The notes under the pieces: generated by a model
Told to the model about the DNA's origin: nothing
Seen by the model: the letters and a program-made list of their open reading frames with translations, nothing else
Database searches by the model: none
DNA from: an uncultured Bacteroidales bacterium
Lineage (GTDB): Bacteria > Bacteroidota > Bacteroidia > Bacteroidales > Muribaculaceae
NCBI GenBank assembly: GCA_902777835.1
Contig: CACYVC010000008.1
Coordinates: forward strand, 1 to 64,000
DNA length: 64,000 nucleotides
Reading direction: 5' to 3'
Part shown: positions 1 through 8,524 of the stretch, in pieces
How positions within the stretch are numbered: position 1 is the stretch's first letter
Layout: each line of letters begins with the position of its first letter
Position numbers and translations under genes: made by a program

Positions 1-39
1 ATAAAAGCATTTTTTGCATCATATTGATAATAAATGCTG

Positions 40-47
40 CAAAGATA
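40..47 (-). promoter_or_regulatory. -7 box of a gene left of the window
   Basis: Read on the minus strand this is TATCTTTG, a match to the Bacteroidetes -7 consensus TAnnTTTG. It points leftward, out of the window, so it probably drives a gene whose start lies just before base 1. No clear TTG -33 box at normal spacing was found. Confidence 0.4.
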
Positions 48-112
48 AGGATTGATCGGCTTTCTCAGAGATTTCAACACGCAAAATGACCAATAAGCCG
101 ATTTTCTATATA

Positions 113-145
113 ACAAAAAAAGCGTCCCAGGACGCTTTTTTTGTT
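113..145. terminator. Bidirectional terminator downstream of buk
   Basis: The hairpin AAGCGTC-CCAG-GACGCTT has an A-run on one side and a T-run on the other, so it can end transcription from either strand. It lies just after the leftward buk stop codon and is the natural end of the ptb-buk unit. Confidence 0.8.
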
Positions 146-162
146 ATGGAATGTTTTGATTT

Positions 163-1224
163 TTACTTGTACTCTTTGGCTTCGCGCTTGCCTTTGAGGA
201 CTGCGGCGGCGTTGCCTGCGAGGGCTCCCATCTCGTCTTCACCTGGGAAGCAGTAGGTTGGTGCTAGGAAGTCGATGCGTTTGCGAAGCTCGCTGGTGAG
301 ATAGTCGGAGTGAGCCATACCACCTGTGAGCAGGATGGCGTCGATTTTTCCGCAGAGCACAGCGCTCTGTGCAGCGATAGCCTTAGCTACGTGATAAATC
401 ATGGCGTCGAGAACCAATTTTGCCTTCTTGTCACCATTGTTGATGCGTTCCTCAATTTCCATGAGGTCGGTAGTGCCAAGATGAGCATTCAGACCACCCT
501 TGCCGGTAATCATTTTAAGAATTTCTTCCTTAGTGTATTTGCCGCTGAAGCAGAGTCTTACCAGATCGGCAGCAGGAACTGTTCCTGCGCGTTCGGGAGA
601 GAATGGACCTTCACCGTCGAGGGCGTTAGGAGCATCTACTGCCACACCCTTCTCATGGGCAGCAACAGAGATACCTCCGCCCAGGTGGCAGATGATAAGG
701 TTCATCTCCTCATATTTCTTGCCAATCTCGCGTGCGAAACGGCGTGCTATGGCGCGCTGGTTGAGTGGATGCCAGATGCTTACGCGCTCAATCTCGGGAA
801 TACCACTAATGCGGGCATAGTCGTTAAGTTCGTCAACCACAACAGGGTCGGCGATGAAGCAACGGCAGCCAGGAATTTGCTGAGCAATCTTGTGGGCGAT
901 AAGGCAACCGAGGTTGCAGGCGTGCTCGCGTGTAGCGTTGCGTGTGTCCTCGAGCATCTTCTCGTTGATTTCATACACACCACCAGGAACGGCCTTGCCA
1001 AGTCCACCACGGCCAATGACTGCCTTGAAGTTGAAATCTACGTTTGTAACCTTAATCTCGTTCATCACGAGGTTGTAGCGGAATTCAAACTGGTCTAATA
1101 CACTTTTGTATGGTGCCAGTTCTTCGGGTTTGTGACGAATAGAACGAAGCAACAGTGGAGTTTCGCCTTCATAGACGGCAAACTTAGTAGAAGTAGAACC
1201 TGGGTTGATAACTAATATACGCAT
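163..1224 (-). CDS. buk: Butyrate kinase
   Basis: A 353-residue member of the acetate and butyrate kinase (ASKHA) family, full length for Buk. It transfers phosphate from butyryl-phosphate, or a branched acyl-phosphate, to ADP, giving the free acid and ATP in the cytoplasm. The N-terminus MRILVINPGSTSTKFAVYEG holds the nucleotide-binding loop; HLGGGISVAAHEKG near residue 180 and LLTGGMAHSD near 300 are typical. The gene lies downstream of ptb on the same strand, the usual pairing. The 190 bases between them are filled with short tandem repeats that start about 20 bases before the ATG. Family assignment is secure; whether the natural substrate is butyrate, isobutyrate or another acyl group cannot be read from sequence. 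Confidence 0.95.
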   Translation of the reverse strand: MRILVINPGSTSTKFAVYEGETPLLLRSIRHKPEELAPYKSVLDQFEFRYNLVMNEIKVTNVDFNFKAVIGRGGLGKAVPGGVYEINEKMLEDTRNATREHACNLGCLIAHKIAQQIPGCRCFIADPVVVDELNDYARISGIPEIERVSIWHPLNQRAIARRFAREIGKKYEEMNLIICHLGGGISVAAHEKGVAVDAPNALDGEGPFSPERAGTVPAADLVRLCFSGKYTKEEILKMITGKGGLNAHLGTTDLMEIEERINNGDKKAKLVLDAMIYHVAKAIAAQSAVLCGKIDAILLTGGMAHSDYLTSELRKRIDFLAPTYCFPGEDEMGALAGNAAAVLKGKREAKEYK

Positions 1225-1241
1225 AATTTATAAGTGCAATT

Positions 1242-1297
1242 TTAAGTGTTAAGTGTTAAGTTTTAAGTGTTAAGTGTTAAGTTTTAAGTGTTAAGCA
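1242..1297. repeat. Heptad array, 8 units (TTAAGTG type)
   Basis: Eight consecutive 7-base units stay in perfect phase: TTAAGTG or TTAAGTT, with a last unit TTAAGCA. The array sits immediately upstream of the buk ATG, in what should be the ptb-buk intercistronic RNA. It is one of at least nine similar arrays in the window. Confidence 0.9.
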
Positions 1298-1300
1298 TTT

Positions 1301-1409
1301 AGCTGACGAGCTGACAAGCAAACAATGCAATGGTAATTGTGTGAACGTTGCTTACAATCAGTGTCTTTATCTACTGCCTTGTCAGCTTGTTCCTTGTCAG
1401 TTTGTTTCT
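1301..1409. repeat. Octad-repeat inverted element, copy A
   Basis: The left arm has 8-base units AGCTGACG, AGCTGACA and AGCAAACA (1301-1324). The right arm has units of the opposite sense beginning CTTGTCAG (1378-1409). GCTGACAAG at 1310-1318 can pair with CTTGTCAGC at 1378-1386. A related element (copy B) lies on the other side of ptb, and positions 1371-1391 are identical to 2439-2459. Confidence 0.75.
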
Positions 1410-1413
1410 TATT

Positions 1414-2319
1414 TTAGATTGCCGATGCCACAGCAAGGCTGTAGAACTTCGACTCGATGCTGTCGCCGCGAGAGGGGAGTACTACGGGCACCTTTGCGCC
1501 TTGGAGCAGGCCAGCGGTCTGTGCGTGGCAGAGTAGGGTAATGGTCTTGTAGAACACGTTGCCGCTCTCAATTTCGGGGAAGAGCACTGCGTCGGCCTCG
1601 CCGTTGATGGGCGATTCAATGCCTTTGTGGTGCATGCTCTCGTAGCACAGTGAGCATTTCAGGTCAAGAGGACCGTCAACAATGCAGTTGCCAAACTCGC
1701 CATTAGCGGCTTTCTCTTTGATTATCACATAGTCGGCAGTGCATGGGAAGTGACGCTCATCAACCTTCTCAGAGCAGTGGATGAGAGAGATTTTTGGCTC
1801 CTCGATATGGAGGGCGTGAGCGATCTTGGCTACATATTTCACTTGCTCGATGCGCTGGTCAACCGTTGGGCATGGAATTACAGCGGCGTCGGTGAAGAGC
1901 AGCAGGCGCTTCAGCTCTGGAATGTCGGCAACAGTAACGTGAGTGAGCACGTTGCCCTTGGGCAGGATGCCGGTCTCCTTGTTGAGCACTGCGCGAAGCA
2001 AGTTGTCGGTATTCAACAGACCTTTCATGAGCACGTTGGCGCGATCTTCGCGCACCTCGGTAACGGCCTTAGCGGCAGCGTCGTCACGGTCGGTTGCGTC
2101 GATGATAGAAAACTCGCTCTTAAATTTAGCGAGACGCTCATCGGCCTCAATCTCGGCGCGGCAGCCTACGAAAGTTACAGTGATAATACCAGCCTCGAGA
2201 GCTTTTAACACGGCACTGCGGGTAACATCGTCCTCAGCCCATACTACAGCCACGCGGCTTTTTGTTCCCTTACTAGCAAGATGAGCGGTAAGCTCATCAA
2301 AATTCTTGATACTTGGCAT
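1414..2319 (-). CDS. ptb: Phosphate butyryltransferase
   Basis: A 301-residue protein of the phosphate acetyl/butyryltransferase family, the usual Ptb length. It converts butyryl-CoA, or a related acyl-CoA, and phosphate to acyl-phosphate plus CoA, supplying Buk. The stretch VLMKGLLNTDNLLRAVLNKE near residues 95-115 and the C-terminal segment GNVFYKTITLLCHAQTAGLLQGAKVPVVLPSRGDS (near 255-290, quoted here only to name the conserved SRGDS end) identify it. It precedes buk and shares its strand. A TACCTTTG box lies about 180 bases upstream, so the leader carries octad element B. It lacks the DRTGG-type regulatory extensions seen in some Pta proteins. Confidence 0.93.
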   Translation of the reverse strand: MPSIKNFDELTAHLASKGTKSRVAVVWAEDDVTRSAVLKALEAGIITVTFVGCRAEIEADERLAKFKSEFSIIDATDRDDAAAKAVTEVREDRANVLMKGLLNTDNLLRAVLNKETGILPKGNVLTHVTVADIPELKRLLLFTDAAVIPCPTVDQRIEQVKYVAKIAHALHIEEPKISLIHCSEKVDERHFPCTADYVIIKEKAANGEFGNCIVDGPLDLKCSLCYESMHHKGIESPINGEADAVLFPEIESGNVFYKTITLLCHAQTAGLLQGAKVPVVLPSRGDSIESKFYSLAVASAI

Positions 2320-2353
2320 GTTGTTTTTTACTGTTTATGTTATCTGTTATTTT

Positions 2354-2477
2354 GCTAACAAGCAGACGAGCTAACAAGCAAATCAGCAAACCAACAAATG
2401 AGGCAATAGAGTATTTCGAGTGTTCGAGCGTACAATTACTACTGCCTTGTCAGCTTGTTTCTTGTCAGCTTGTTCCT
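2354..2477. repeat. Octad-repeat inverted element, copy B
   Basis: The left arm has five phased 8-base units of the GCTAACAA type (2354-2393). The right arm has opposite-sense units beginning CTTGTCAG (2446-2477). It is organised like copy A at 1301-1409, and the two copies flank ptb. It lies inside the predicted ptb leader RNA. Confidence 0.75.
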
Positions 2478-2495
2478 TGTACGCTAATTTTCGTG

Positions 2496-2503
2496 CAAAG
2501 GTA
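2496..2503 (-). promoter_or_regulatory. -7 box for ptb-buk
   Basis: On the minus strand this reads TACCTTTG, a perfect TAnnTTTG. The expected -33 position falls in a heptad array (2517-2544) instead of containing a clear TTG. Confidence 0.55.
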
Positions 2504-2516
2504 GTAAAATGTTTTC

Positions 2517-2544
2517 AGTTATCAGTTATCAGCGACCAGTTTTT
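2517..2544. repeat. Heptad array, 4 units (AGTTATC type)
   Basis: The units are AGTTATC, AGTTATC, AGCGACC and AGTTTTT, in phase. The array lies at the -33 side of the ptb promoter. Confidence 0.7.
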
Positions 2545-2902
2545 TTCATTTAGGCATAAATATTTCATGCGAAGCAGGATTTTCACTATCCGTTGGCAGA
2601 ATTAAACCCGAATCGGTCATTAGGATCTATGTGAGAACAGAATTTATTTTGAGCAGATGTGGCTTTTTGAGAGGATAAATTTATGTTGTTTTGGTTGTGT
2701 TTTGTTGTGAATGATTGTTTTATATAACTGCAACTAAGGCAATTACCTACTTTAGAAACTTAATAGAATAGCAACGTTTATGCCTTAAATCAAATTAAAA
2801 TTGCTATTGCTCATTTTTTGTCTTAAAAAAAATAATCAAAAATTCACATATTATTTGTAAATTTGCAAGTTAAACCTACAGAGCAAAAGAAAATATTAAC
2901 AT

Positions 2903-4668
2903 AATGTTACCAGCGGCGGCAGTTATGCCGACGCGGTCATTATTCCTGAAAGTGTCACTTACAACGGCACTACCTACTCCGTTACCGCTATTGGCGACCA
3001 GGCTTTTTATAATTGCTCTGGCTTGAGCGCTGTGATTATCCCGGGCTCGGTGACCTCGATAGGCAGCCAGGCCTTCAGGTATTGCAGCAACTTGACCTGT
3101 GTCACACTCCCTGCCTCAGTGACCTCAATGGGCAGCAGCGTGTTCTCGGGCTGCTCGCGCCTTCAGTCGATGCTGCTGCTTGGCACGGCGTGCGACTATT
3201 TCACCTCGGGAGCATCGAGCGTGCGCAACCTCTACCTCGCTCCGAGCGTGACCAGCATCAAGGCGATGCCAGCACCTTCAACAGCTACTCAGGCGCACTG
3301 CATGTGCCGCCCCAAACCCTCGCGCCCTATTTTGCCGCCGAGTACTGGGGCAATTTCAACTCCTTCAATGGCGATGCCGTGTGGGTTGATGATGTGGACA
3401 TTGCGTTAAGTGAAGAGTCTGTCACCATGAAAATTGGCGAGACAGGCCAACTGACTGCATCGTTTGGTCAAATTCCCACAGGAATGACAGCACAGTGGTT
3501 TACCACCAACTCTACTGTGGTTGAGGTCAGCAGCAATGGCATGCTGACAGCCAAGGCTGTTGGCGATGCCGATATTGTAGTGATATGCGGAGCTAATTTC
3601 GCCACTTGCCATGTCACGGTTGAGGATGAGACAGTGGTTATAGCGCTTGACCACACTTCGCTCACTCTCTATATGGATGATATAGCGACAATCACTCCAT
3701 CTCACACCCCAGCGATTGTCCCAGTTGAATACACCTTCACTTGCAGCGACAACGAAGTGGTCATGACGCAATGGAATAATGGCGTGATTAGGCTGCTTGC
3801 CACCAAGCCTGGCACGGCGGTAATCACAGTGGGCTCGAGCGATGGTAATGCTGTGCCCGCCACCTGTGAGGTGACCGTGAAGCGGCCTTTTGGCGACGTG
3901 AATGGTGATGGCCGCGTTACCTCGGTCGATGTCACCTGCCTCTACAACTACCTGCTCAATGGCGATGAGACCTTCGCCTCCACCAGCGACATTAACGGCG
4001 ATGGAGCTATCACTGCTGCCGACATCACAATGATTTACAACATCCTGATTGGCAACCCTCCGTCAAGCTATCACGAGTATGTTGACCTGGGTCTGCCCAG
4101 CGGCACGCTGTGGGCGACGATGAACGTTGGGGCTAACAGCCCCGAGGAGTATGGCGACTACTTCGCCTGGGGCGAGACTACTCCCAAGGATGTCTATAAC
4201 TGGAGCACCTACAAGTGGTGCATGGGCGGCTATAACATGCTGACCAAGTACTGCACAAAGAGCAGTTATGGCTACAACGGCTTTGTCGATAACAAGACCG
4301 AGCTTGCCCCCGAGGATGATGCCGCCACTGCCAACTGGGGACCGGAGTGGCGCATGCCGTCGCTTGAGCAGATTCAAGAGTTGATGGATAACTGCACCAC
4401 AGAGTGGACCACAAGAAACGGTGTGAAAGGTCACTTGTTCACGAGCAACATCAACGGCGCGTCGTTGTTCTTGCCTGCCGCTGGTAACCGGTGGGACAGT
4501 GATCTCTACTACGCTGGAGCGTACGGCTACTATTGGTCGCGTGCGCTCGATAGCGGCTACCCGGACTACGCCTACTACCTGAGCTTCGGGTCGGGCTACG
4601 TGGACTGGTACAGCTACTACCGGAACGGCGGTCAAAGCGTTCGGGCTGTCCGAGTTGTGCAGAATTAG
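2903..4668 (+). pseudogene. BspA-LRR / Ig-like / dockerin / FISUMP surface protein, frameshifted
   Basis: Coding similarity starts at about 2903 with no start codon or signal peptide in frame. Positions 2903-3262 encode BspA-type leucine-rich repeats (IGDQAFYNCSGLSAVIIPGS, then SVTSIGSQAFRYCSNL). At 3263 the frame changes, and the same kind of sequence resumes one frame over with DASTFNSYSGALHVPP. Restoring one G (aag ggc gat) would join the halves, so the simplest cause is loss of one base. The remaining frame (3265-4668) is open. It holds two bacterial Ig-like domains, a pair of EF-hand or dockerin-like repeats (VNGDGRVTSVDV and INGDGAITAADI, about 3895-4050) and a Fibrobacter succinogenes major paralogous domain (from YVDLGLPSGTLWATMNVG to the C-terminus). 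No sorting domain is visible at the end. The separately open frame can be read from an alternative start at 3013. It is either a decayed surface protein or a sequencing error in an intact one. Confidence 0.65.
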
Positions 4669-5214
4669 CACCCTTCTCCCCAAAAACACGCTAGTTGTGG
4701 TGAGATGCGCGCAGAGCGGGTTGGGGGGTAAGAACAGGCGGCTTGTGGCCGCCGCCCCCAATCCGAGCAAGTGCGAGCCCATGCCAGCAGTTTTTTCTGC
4801 TGGTCAATGAAGTAGGTTGTGTCAAAATGCAGAATCTAATGAAAACTGAAGGTGTGTCAAAAATGTGATTTAGTGCGCTTCGCGCAGAAATCTAACAAAT
4901 CATCACAAATCAAACATTATTTAATTTATGGTTTAAAGCAAATTAATTATTTGTTAGCTTTGAAAAAATATGAATGATTTCTCACGCGTAGCGTGACTTC
5001 TCTATTTTGACACACCCTCTGCCCGTAGGGTGGAGGAGTAGTGTGGTGATTACAAATTGACTGGCAGCCTTTTATTTAAAAATCAGTTGTTTTTTATTTT
5101 TGACACAGCCACTGCTTAATCTCGCAAAAAGGCATTTGCGCCACAGAACCACGAAGCACGCACTGTTTTTGTGTTCTTGTCTTCTTGTCTTCCTTTTCTG
5201 GTCAAGCGTTAGCG
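4669..5214. other. Hairpin-rich intergenic region
   Basis: No supported gene is present. The stretch contains CCAGCAG-TTTTTT-CTGCTGG (4784-4803), TGCGC-TTC-GCGCA (4874-4886), TCACGC-GTA-GCGTGA (4982-4996) and the nested inverted repeats described at 4815-5110. Confidence 0.7.
4815..5110. mobile_element. Candidate MITE or IS remnant with nested inverted repeats
   Basis: The outer ends GGTTGTGTCAAAA (4815-4827) and TTTTGACACAGCC (5098-5110) are inverted repeats, 12 of 13 matching. An inner pair, GGTGTGTCAAAA (4851-4862) and its complement (5005-5016), is perfect over 12 bases. GGCTGTGTCAAAA-like ends resemble termini of insertion sequences I have seen in Bacteroidales, but this is from memory. 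No transposase is present and I could not see a target duplication. Positions 5070-5094 recur, inverted, at 58475-58499. Confidence 0.45.
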
Positions 5215-6636
5215 TTAATTGGATTCTTCCTCGGGTTCTGGCACCCAGGCGTAGGCTCCAATGTCGATGCCATCGCGGGCGAAGCGATCTACTCCATAGA
5301 TGTCGTAGCGTGCTGCGTCGGGGCAATAGGATCGGTTTCCTCTCGCTATGGCGTCGCTGCCGTTGTGGAGACGATAGTCGAAGATGTATTCTTCTCGCTC
5401 GGTGTAGAACTTAGGATCGCCTGCCCACACACAGTTGATGAAGAATTCATCGTCCTCGCCGTTGCTCTGTAGCAGGCAGTTGCGCAGGTAGATTCCTATG
5501 TCGTTGAGTTCATTTACATTAAGATCACCAGTGTTTCCATAGAAGATGCAGTTGTCAAAGCTGCCCATGAAATGAGCTGTTGTGCCATCATCAAATTTTG
5601 TTACAAGGTTGAGGATAGGTCCCTCGATTGCCGAGAAGAGGTAGTAATTGGCAAAGGTGCAGTTGACGAAATTGAGATCTCCTCCTATGAAGTCGGCAAC
5701 AAAAATACCGGCATCGCTGAACTCGCATCCCTCAGCATCGATCCACGAATTCACGCCCAGCAAAGTGAGGAAGGTGGCATTATGCAGCACGCAGTTGAAG
5801 AGATGCAGCGAGCGCTTGCTCATGTCCTCAGAATAGACCTGCATGCCGCTGTTGCTGCCTCGCATGTTGACAAATGCCAATTCATTATTATAGCTACCAT
5901 AGTTGAAATATACTCCCTCCCATTGTCCGCTCATGATGTCGAAATTTATCTCGCCCACCACATGGTCGAGACGGTCGCCACGCAAAGTGATGGGCTCCTC
6001 TTGAGTACCCAGTGCAGTGAGTGTGCCTTTCACGAGCAATGAAGCTTTGTTGTGGAAGAGTAGGGTGGTTCCTGGGTCGAAAGTGACGTGGTTCAGTGTG
6101 TCGATAGTGAGAGTGCCATAAACAAGGTATGGCTTATTGGCAGTGAGGTGAGTGGGTTTACTCAGCGTGGTATCGTTAAGGATTATCACATCCTGCCCCC
6201 ATGCGTTGACTGTGACCTTTTGGGTGACGCCATTGGTGACAAACTCGATGTGGTCCTCAAGGAACTCTGGTTCGTCCTGATTAGTTGGGTCAAGACGGCT
6301 CTCAACGAATACAAAAATGCTGTCCTCCCCCCTAATCTCAACGTCGTGAAACTCATTGCCCTTCATTCCATCCACATTAAGGAAGAAGTGTCCTTTGCTC
6401 TCTCCTGCCACTTTAATAGAGGAGATGTTGAGCCTTTTCTTGCTCTTGTTGTAGATGAGAAACTGCTTGGTTGGTGTGCCTTGACCAGTTATCACGGTGT
6501 CGAACGCAACCGTGTCGGTCGAGAAGATGAGAATATCGTTGGAACTTGTGCTGAACTCATCGTCGATGCAACTGCTGAACGACAACACGACCAGTATTCC
6601 AATTATTGCCAGTAAAAAATGAAAATTCTTAGTCAT
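5215..6636 (-). CDS. Beta-helix-type lipoprotein
   Basis: A 473-residue exported lipoprotein: hydrophobic signal then FSSC at residues 20-23. The ATG at 6636 is chosen over upstream alternatives because it directly precedes this signal peptide and leaves 34 bases after the MBOAT stop. The middle (about 170-410) is a run of short strands typical of right-handed parallel beta-helix proteins, such as GTLTIDTLNHVTFDPGTTLL and NCTFANYYLF. The end, GIDIGAYAW, is a common closing motif of such proteins. It is the last gene of a four-gene leftward operon with two SGNH hydrolases and an MBOAT acyltransferase. It probably sits on the outer membrane and binds or modifies the same polysaccharide, but no catalytic residues are evident. 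Confidence 0.75.
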   Translation of the reverse strand: MTKNFHFLLAIIGILVVLSFSSCIDDEFSTSSNDILIFSTDTVAFDTVITGQGTPTKQFLIYNKSKKRLNISSIKVAGESKGHFFLNVDGMKGNEFHDVEIRGEDSIFVFVESRLDPTNQDEPEFLEDHIEFVTNGVTQKVTVNAWGQDVIILNDTTLSKPTHLTANKPYLVYGTLTIDTLNHVTFDPGTTLLFHNKASLLVKGTLTALGTQEEPITLRGDRLDHVVGEINFDIMSGQWEGVYFNYGSYNNELAFVNMRGSNSGMQVYSEDMSKRSLHLFNCVLHNATFLTLLGVNSWIDAEGCEFSDAGIFVADFIGGDLNFVNCTFANYYLFSAIEGPILNLVTKFDDGTTAHFMGSFDNCIFYGNTGDLNVNELNDIGIYLRNCLLQSNGEDDEFFINCVWAGDPKFYTEREEYIFDYRLHNGSDAIARGNRSYCPDAARYDIYGVDRFARDGIDIGAYAWVPEPEEESN

Positions 6637-6670
6637 ACATTTAAAACGATTTTTGACTAAGAATATTGTT

Positions 6671-8524
6671 TTAGAACTGGAAGTAGATGAATGGCTGCAT
6701 CTCGGCTGAGACAAACTGGAACACGAAGAACACAACCACTACGACTATTGCAGCAATCGCGGGTAGTGGTAGGCTTGCAAATGTGTAGCGATATTTGCGT
6801 TTCATCTTTTCAGGAATCCAGTGGATAATCATTCCTAGGACAAAGAGCAGGAACACATTGTGGTAAGCTCCAATCACATCAAAGATGTTGACGTTCCATG
6901 AGGTTCCCATCTGCTGTACCATCGATTTGGCGGTGTTCCATGCCACCTCGTTGGCAGTGGCAGGATCGAGATTAGAACCCGAGCGGAAGAAGAGTCGGGT
7001 GAAGGATATGAACACGAAAGTCACGAATATTGCCCAAGAGTTGGCAAGCCACTTAAGGTTGCGCTCGCGGGTATTGTACTTGTTGTAGAGCCAGCGTATT
7101 ATTGCGCTCACGGCGATGAAGATGGCGCACACCAGTAGCACATTCCACAATGCAGTGGGTGTGAGCCACATGAGTATTAAAAGAACCGCCACAACTATGA
7201 GCGATACCGCTACTCGCCACATAGCCGAGTTATCGCGCCAGAACTTATAGACAATCATTCCCACGCCGTTGAGTCCGCCCCAAATCACGAAATTCATACT
7301 TGCTCCGTGCCATAGACCGCCGAGTAGCATAGTAATCATCGCATTGAGGTTGGCATAGATTTTCTTGCGACGCTCGGGGTGTTTGTAGGCGGTGAAAATC
7401 ACCATTGCAGCCAAAACTAATACTCCCAATGCTACCCACCAACTGCCACTAAGCACTAGAGCGGCAAGAGTGATGACCGATATCCAGAAATAAGTGCCGA
7501 AGGTAATGTTGCGGTTGCCACCAAGGGGTATATATAGATAGGTTTGCAACCAACGCGACAGCGAGATGTGCCACCGCTTCCAGAAGTTGCTACAGTTAAG
7601 GGCTTTGTAAGGAGAGTTAAAGTTCTTGGGCAGGTGGAATCCCATGAGTAGCGACAGTCCTATAGCGATGTCGGTATATCCTGAGAAGTCGGCATAGACT
7701 TGCAACGAATACACAAATAGCGACATGAGATTCTCAAATCCCGAGAAAAGGTGTGGGTTCTCAAACACTCGGTCGATAAAGTTCATGGCAAGGTAGTCGC
7801 TAAGGACGATCTTCTTTACCAATCCATTAAGAATCCAGAATACGGCAAGACCAAACATGCGGTGGCTGATGTTGTACTTCTTGTAGAGCTGAGGAATGAA
7901 GTCGCTAGCCTTGACAATAGGTCCTGCCACGAGTTGCGGGAAGAATGTCACGTAAAAACCAAAGTCAAGAATGTTGCGCACAGGTTTGACTAGGCCTTTA
8001 TAGACATCGGCAGTATAACTGATTACCTGGAATGTGTAGAACGAAATTCCCACGGGCAGGATAATTCGGTCAACATTGAAGAAATTGGTGCCGAGTATCG
8101 AGTTTCCTGCACTGGCAGCGACATTGGTCACTGTCATTTGAAAACCGAAGATGGAGTGTACCATATCGGCAAAGAAGTAGGCATACTTAAAGTAGCACAG
8201 AATGCCGAGGTCGATGGTTACGCTCAGAGCCAGTAATGCTCGTCGCTTCCATTGCACCTTGTTGTTGTGAATGGCCTGGGCTATGAAGAAGTCGGTGCAC
8301 GTCACAAGGATTAGCAGCCCCACAAAGAGTCCGCTTGTCTTATAGTAGAACAAAAGGCTCACAAAGAATAGATAGGAGTTGCGCAGCAGCCTTCTCTTTT
8401 TAGCCAATGCGAAACCTGCAAATACTATAGCGAAGAACGCCCAAAAGTGGAACTGCGTGAATAGCAGTGGACTGTCGGGGTTAAACGAGAAGACCGATAA
8501 TATGTAATCAATAAGTTTCTGCAT
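6671..8524 (-). CDS. MBOAT family O-acyltransferase (AlgI/DltB-like)
   Basis: A 617-residue polytopic membrane protein that moves an acyl group, usually acetyl, across the inner membrane onto an extracytoplasmic polymer. Both conserved histidines are visible: WKRWHISLS (His319) and GGLWHG (His406). I use the ATG at 8524; an in-frame GTG at 8539 is possible. The start overlaps the end of the upstream SGNH gene by 17 bases, indicating translational coupling. The spacing between the two histidine motifs is long: between PLGGNR (about 338) and GGLWHG there are about 60 residues with added hydrophobic stretches, where AlgI has roughly 15. Another hydrophobic insertion follows the second histidine. 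The family is clear; the acceptor polymer is unknown. Confidence 0.88.
   Translation of the reverse strand: MQKLIDYILSVFSFNPDSPLLFTQFHFWAFFAIVFAGFALAKKRRLLRNSYLFFVSLLFYYKTSGLFVGLLILVTCTDFFIAQAIHNNKVQWKRRALLALSVTIDLGILCYFKYAYFFADMVHSIFGFQMTVTNVAASAGNSILGTNFFNVDRIILPVGISFYTFQVISYTADVYKGLVKPVRNILDFGFYVTFFPQLVAGPIVKASDFIPQLYKKYNISHRMFGLAVFWILNGLVKKIVLSDYLAMNFIDRVFENPHLFSGFENLMSLFVYSLQVYADFSGYTDIAIGLSLLMGFHLPKNFNSPYKALNCSNFWKRWHISLSRWLQTYLYIPLGGNRNITFGTYFWISVITLAALVLSGSWWVALGVLVLAAMVIFTAYKHPERRKKIYANLNAMITMLLGGLWHGASMNFVIWGGLNGVGMIVYKFWRDNSAMWRVAVSLIVVAVLLILMWLTPTALWNVLLVCAIFIAVSAIIRWLYNKYNTRERNLKWLANSWAIFVTFVFISFTRLFFRSGSNLDPATANEVAWNTAKSMVQQMGTSWNVNIFDVIGAYHNVFLLFVLGMIIHWIPEKMKRKYRYTFASLPLPAIAAIVVVVVFFVFQFVSAEMQPFIYFQF

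Larger units (their letters stand above)
2320..2902. other. Intergenic region upstream of ptb
   Basis: No supported gene lies here. From left to right it holds octad element B, the ptb -7 box, a heptad array, then about 360 AT-rich bases. Within that stretch AATAGCAA (2767-2774) and TTGCTATT (2801-2808) form a dyad followed by a T-rich run. TAAATTTG at 2858-2865 could be a -7 box for the surface-protein gene to the right, but I find no TTG at the right spacing. Confidence 0.6.

Noticed and set aside
4063-4782. A 239-codon minus-strand open frame
   Set aside because: Antisense to the FISUMP domain coding region; no recognisable protein features.
5215-6735. Longer 506-residue version of the beta-helix lipoprotein
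   Set aside because: The extra 33 residues overlap the MBOAT gene and precede a clear lipoprotein signal peptide, so the start at 6636 is preferred.
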